Source of the DNA: Actinoplanes liguriensis
GTDB taxonomy: Bacteria > Actinomycetota > Actinomycetes > Mycobacteriales > Micromonosporaceae
NCBI GenBank assembly: GCA_000715855.1
Contig: KL571390.1
Location: forward strand, 1-6,094
Length of the DNA: 6,094 nucleotides
Direction: 5' to 3'
The notes below the pieces were generated by a model. That model searched no databases. It was given only the letters and a program-made list of their open reading frames with translations, and was not told the origin of the DNA. Below are positions 5,420-6,094 of the stretch, in pieces. Position 1 is the first letter of the stretch, and the number at the start of each line of letters is the position of its first letter. A program made the position numbers and the translations under genes.

Positions 5420-6094
5420 ATGACGGTCGTGCACCCGATCAGCCGGGCCTGGATCACCACTGGCGGTACCGGAGCCCAGAACTACGACGAGTTCGCCGAC
5501 GACGCCGAAATCACCGACATCATCACGGCCAACGCGCACAGCTCGCTGGCCGTGGAAATGCCGCATCTCGCGCCCGAGTCCCTCGGCAAGACCTTCGCAG
5601 AGTCTCTCCCGGACGCCGTCGTCCGGCTGGAGCGCGACAAGTCCGAGGGCCACTACCGGCAGGCTGAGCACGTCGTGGTGCTCTACCGGATCACCGCGAA
5701 GGACGAGGCCCCCGCCTACGGCCTGTGGAGCCTGGTCGACACCGACCAGATCTCCACCAGCGCCGACGAGCCGGGCCTGGTCATCCGCAACGAGGACGTC
5801 TTCATCGCGAAGGTCCGCGAGCGGGTCGCGCTCGCCGAGTCGCTGCAGACCCTGCTCTCCCCGGTGCTGCTGCTGCAGACCGGGAAGGGCGAGGAGCTGC
5901 ACGCGGCCCTCGCCGACGCCTGCGACGCCGCGGGCGAGCCGGCGGCCACCGACACCGACCAGACCGGCCGCACCCACGCCATCTGGGTGGTCGAGCGGGG
6001 CGAGCTGCAGGATCGGCTCACCGCCCTCGCCTCCGGCGGCGAGCTGGTCGTCGCGGACGGCAACCACCGCAGCCTGGCCGCGCAGACCGGCGGG
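5420..6094 (+). CDS. DUF1015 family protein, C-terminally cut by the window edge
   Basis: The first 225 residues are present and the frame is open to the edge; DUF1015 proteins are usually around 400 residues, so roughly half is missing. The recognisable family element is VVADGNHRSLAAQ (210-222), corresponding to the conserved 'ADGHHRYEAA' segment, with one histidine replaced by asparagine. Upstream, HVVVLYRI (about 83-90) followed by YGLWSLVD and a charged region fit the family's middle part. The N-terminus (MTVVHPISRAWITTGGTGAQNYDEF) lacks the PPYDV motif that I associate with this family, so it may be a divergent subgroup. It looks cytoplasmic, without a signal peptide. The function of DUF1015 is not established and I assign none. 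ATG at 5420 is supported by coding bias starting there and by a possible leaderless -10 seven bases upstream. The gene is probably a separate transcription unit from the DsbA-like gene, since a 265-base gap and a hairpin intervene. Confidence 0.72.
   Translation, partial: MTVVHPISRAWITTGGTGAQNYDEFADDAEITDIITANAHSSLAVEMPHLAPESLGKTFAESLPDAVVRLERDKSEGHYRQAEHVVVLYRITAKDEAPAYGLWSLVDTDQISTSADEPGLVIRNEDVFIAKVRERVALAESLQTLLSPVLLLQTGKGEELHAALADACDAAGEPAATDTDQTGRTHAIWVVERGELQDRLTALASGGELVVADGNHRSLAAQTGG

Noticed and set aside
5297..6067. Minus-strand open frame of 256 codons opposite the DUF1015 gene
   Set aside because: Antisense shadow; repetitive Gly/Val/Leu/Arg composition, while the plus-strand frame carries the DUF1015 motif and normal codon bias.

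Overview
The window is high-G+C DNA with strong G/C preference at third codon positions, GTG and TTG starts, and Shine-Dalgarno sites of the AGGAGG type. The gene content (an actinobacterial aa3-oxidase subunit CtaJ, DUF5130, a mycothiol-linked DsbA-like protein next to an actinobacterial-type aminopeptidase N) points to an actinomycete. The look of the secreted protein and of CtaJ suggests Micromonosporaceae (Actinoplanes-like), but this is inference from memory of the families.

Layout: (1) 1-311, minus strand: a small secreted protein running off the left edge. Its reading frame is broken at 134-151 by an 18-base match to the synthetic Tn5 mosaic end used in Nextera libraries, which is almost certainly an assembly artefact. 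(2) 312-515: a divergent intergenic region with several dyads. (3) 516-1182, plus strand: ctaJ and a DUF5130 gene, overlapping by 14 bases. (4) 1179-1724, minus strand: a Uma2-family (DUF820) gene whose stop shares a CTAG with the DUF5130 stop. (5) 1790-1825: a strong intrinsic terminator for pepN with a UUCG loop. (6) 1844-4402, minus strand: pepN, an intact M1 aminopeptidase. (7) 4403-4527: a divergent promoter region. (8) 4528-5154, plus strand: an Rv2466c-like DsbA-family protein in which the second active-site cysteine is alanine (CPWA). (9) 5155-5419: an intergenic region with a terminator-like hairpin and a possible leaderless promoter. (10) 5420 to the right edge, plus strand: the first 225 residues of a DUF1015-family protein.

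Most of this is an ordinary conserved actinobacterial housekeeping neighbourhood (respiratory oxidase subunit, peptide turnover, thiol redox) with the same pepN/Rv2466c-like pairing and relative orientations known from Mycobacterium tuberculosis. The Uma2 gene looks like the lineage-specific addition. I see no CRISPR array, prophage, insertion sequence, tRNA or rRNA, and no convincing novel multi-gene system. The points most worth a second look are the adapter sequence in the assembly, the CPWA variant, the ctaJ-DUF5130 coupling and the shared CTAG stop.
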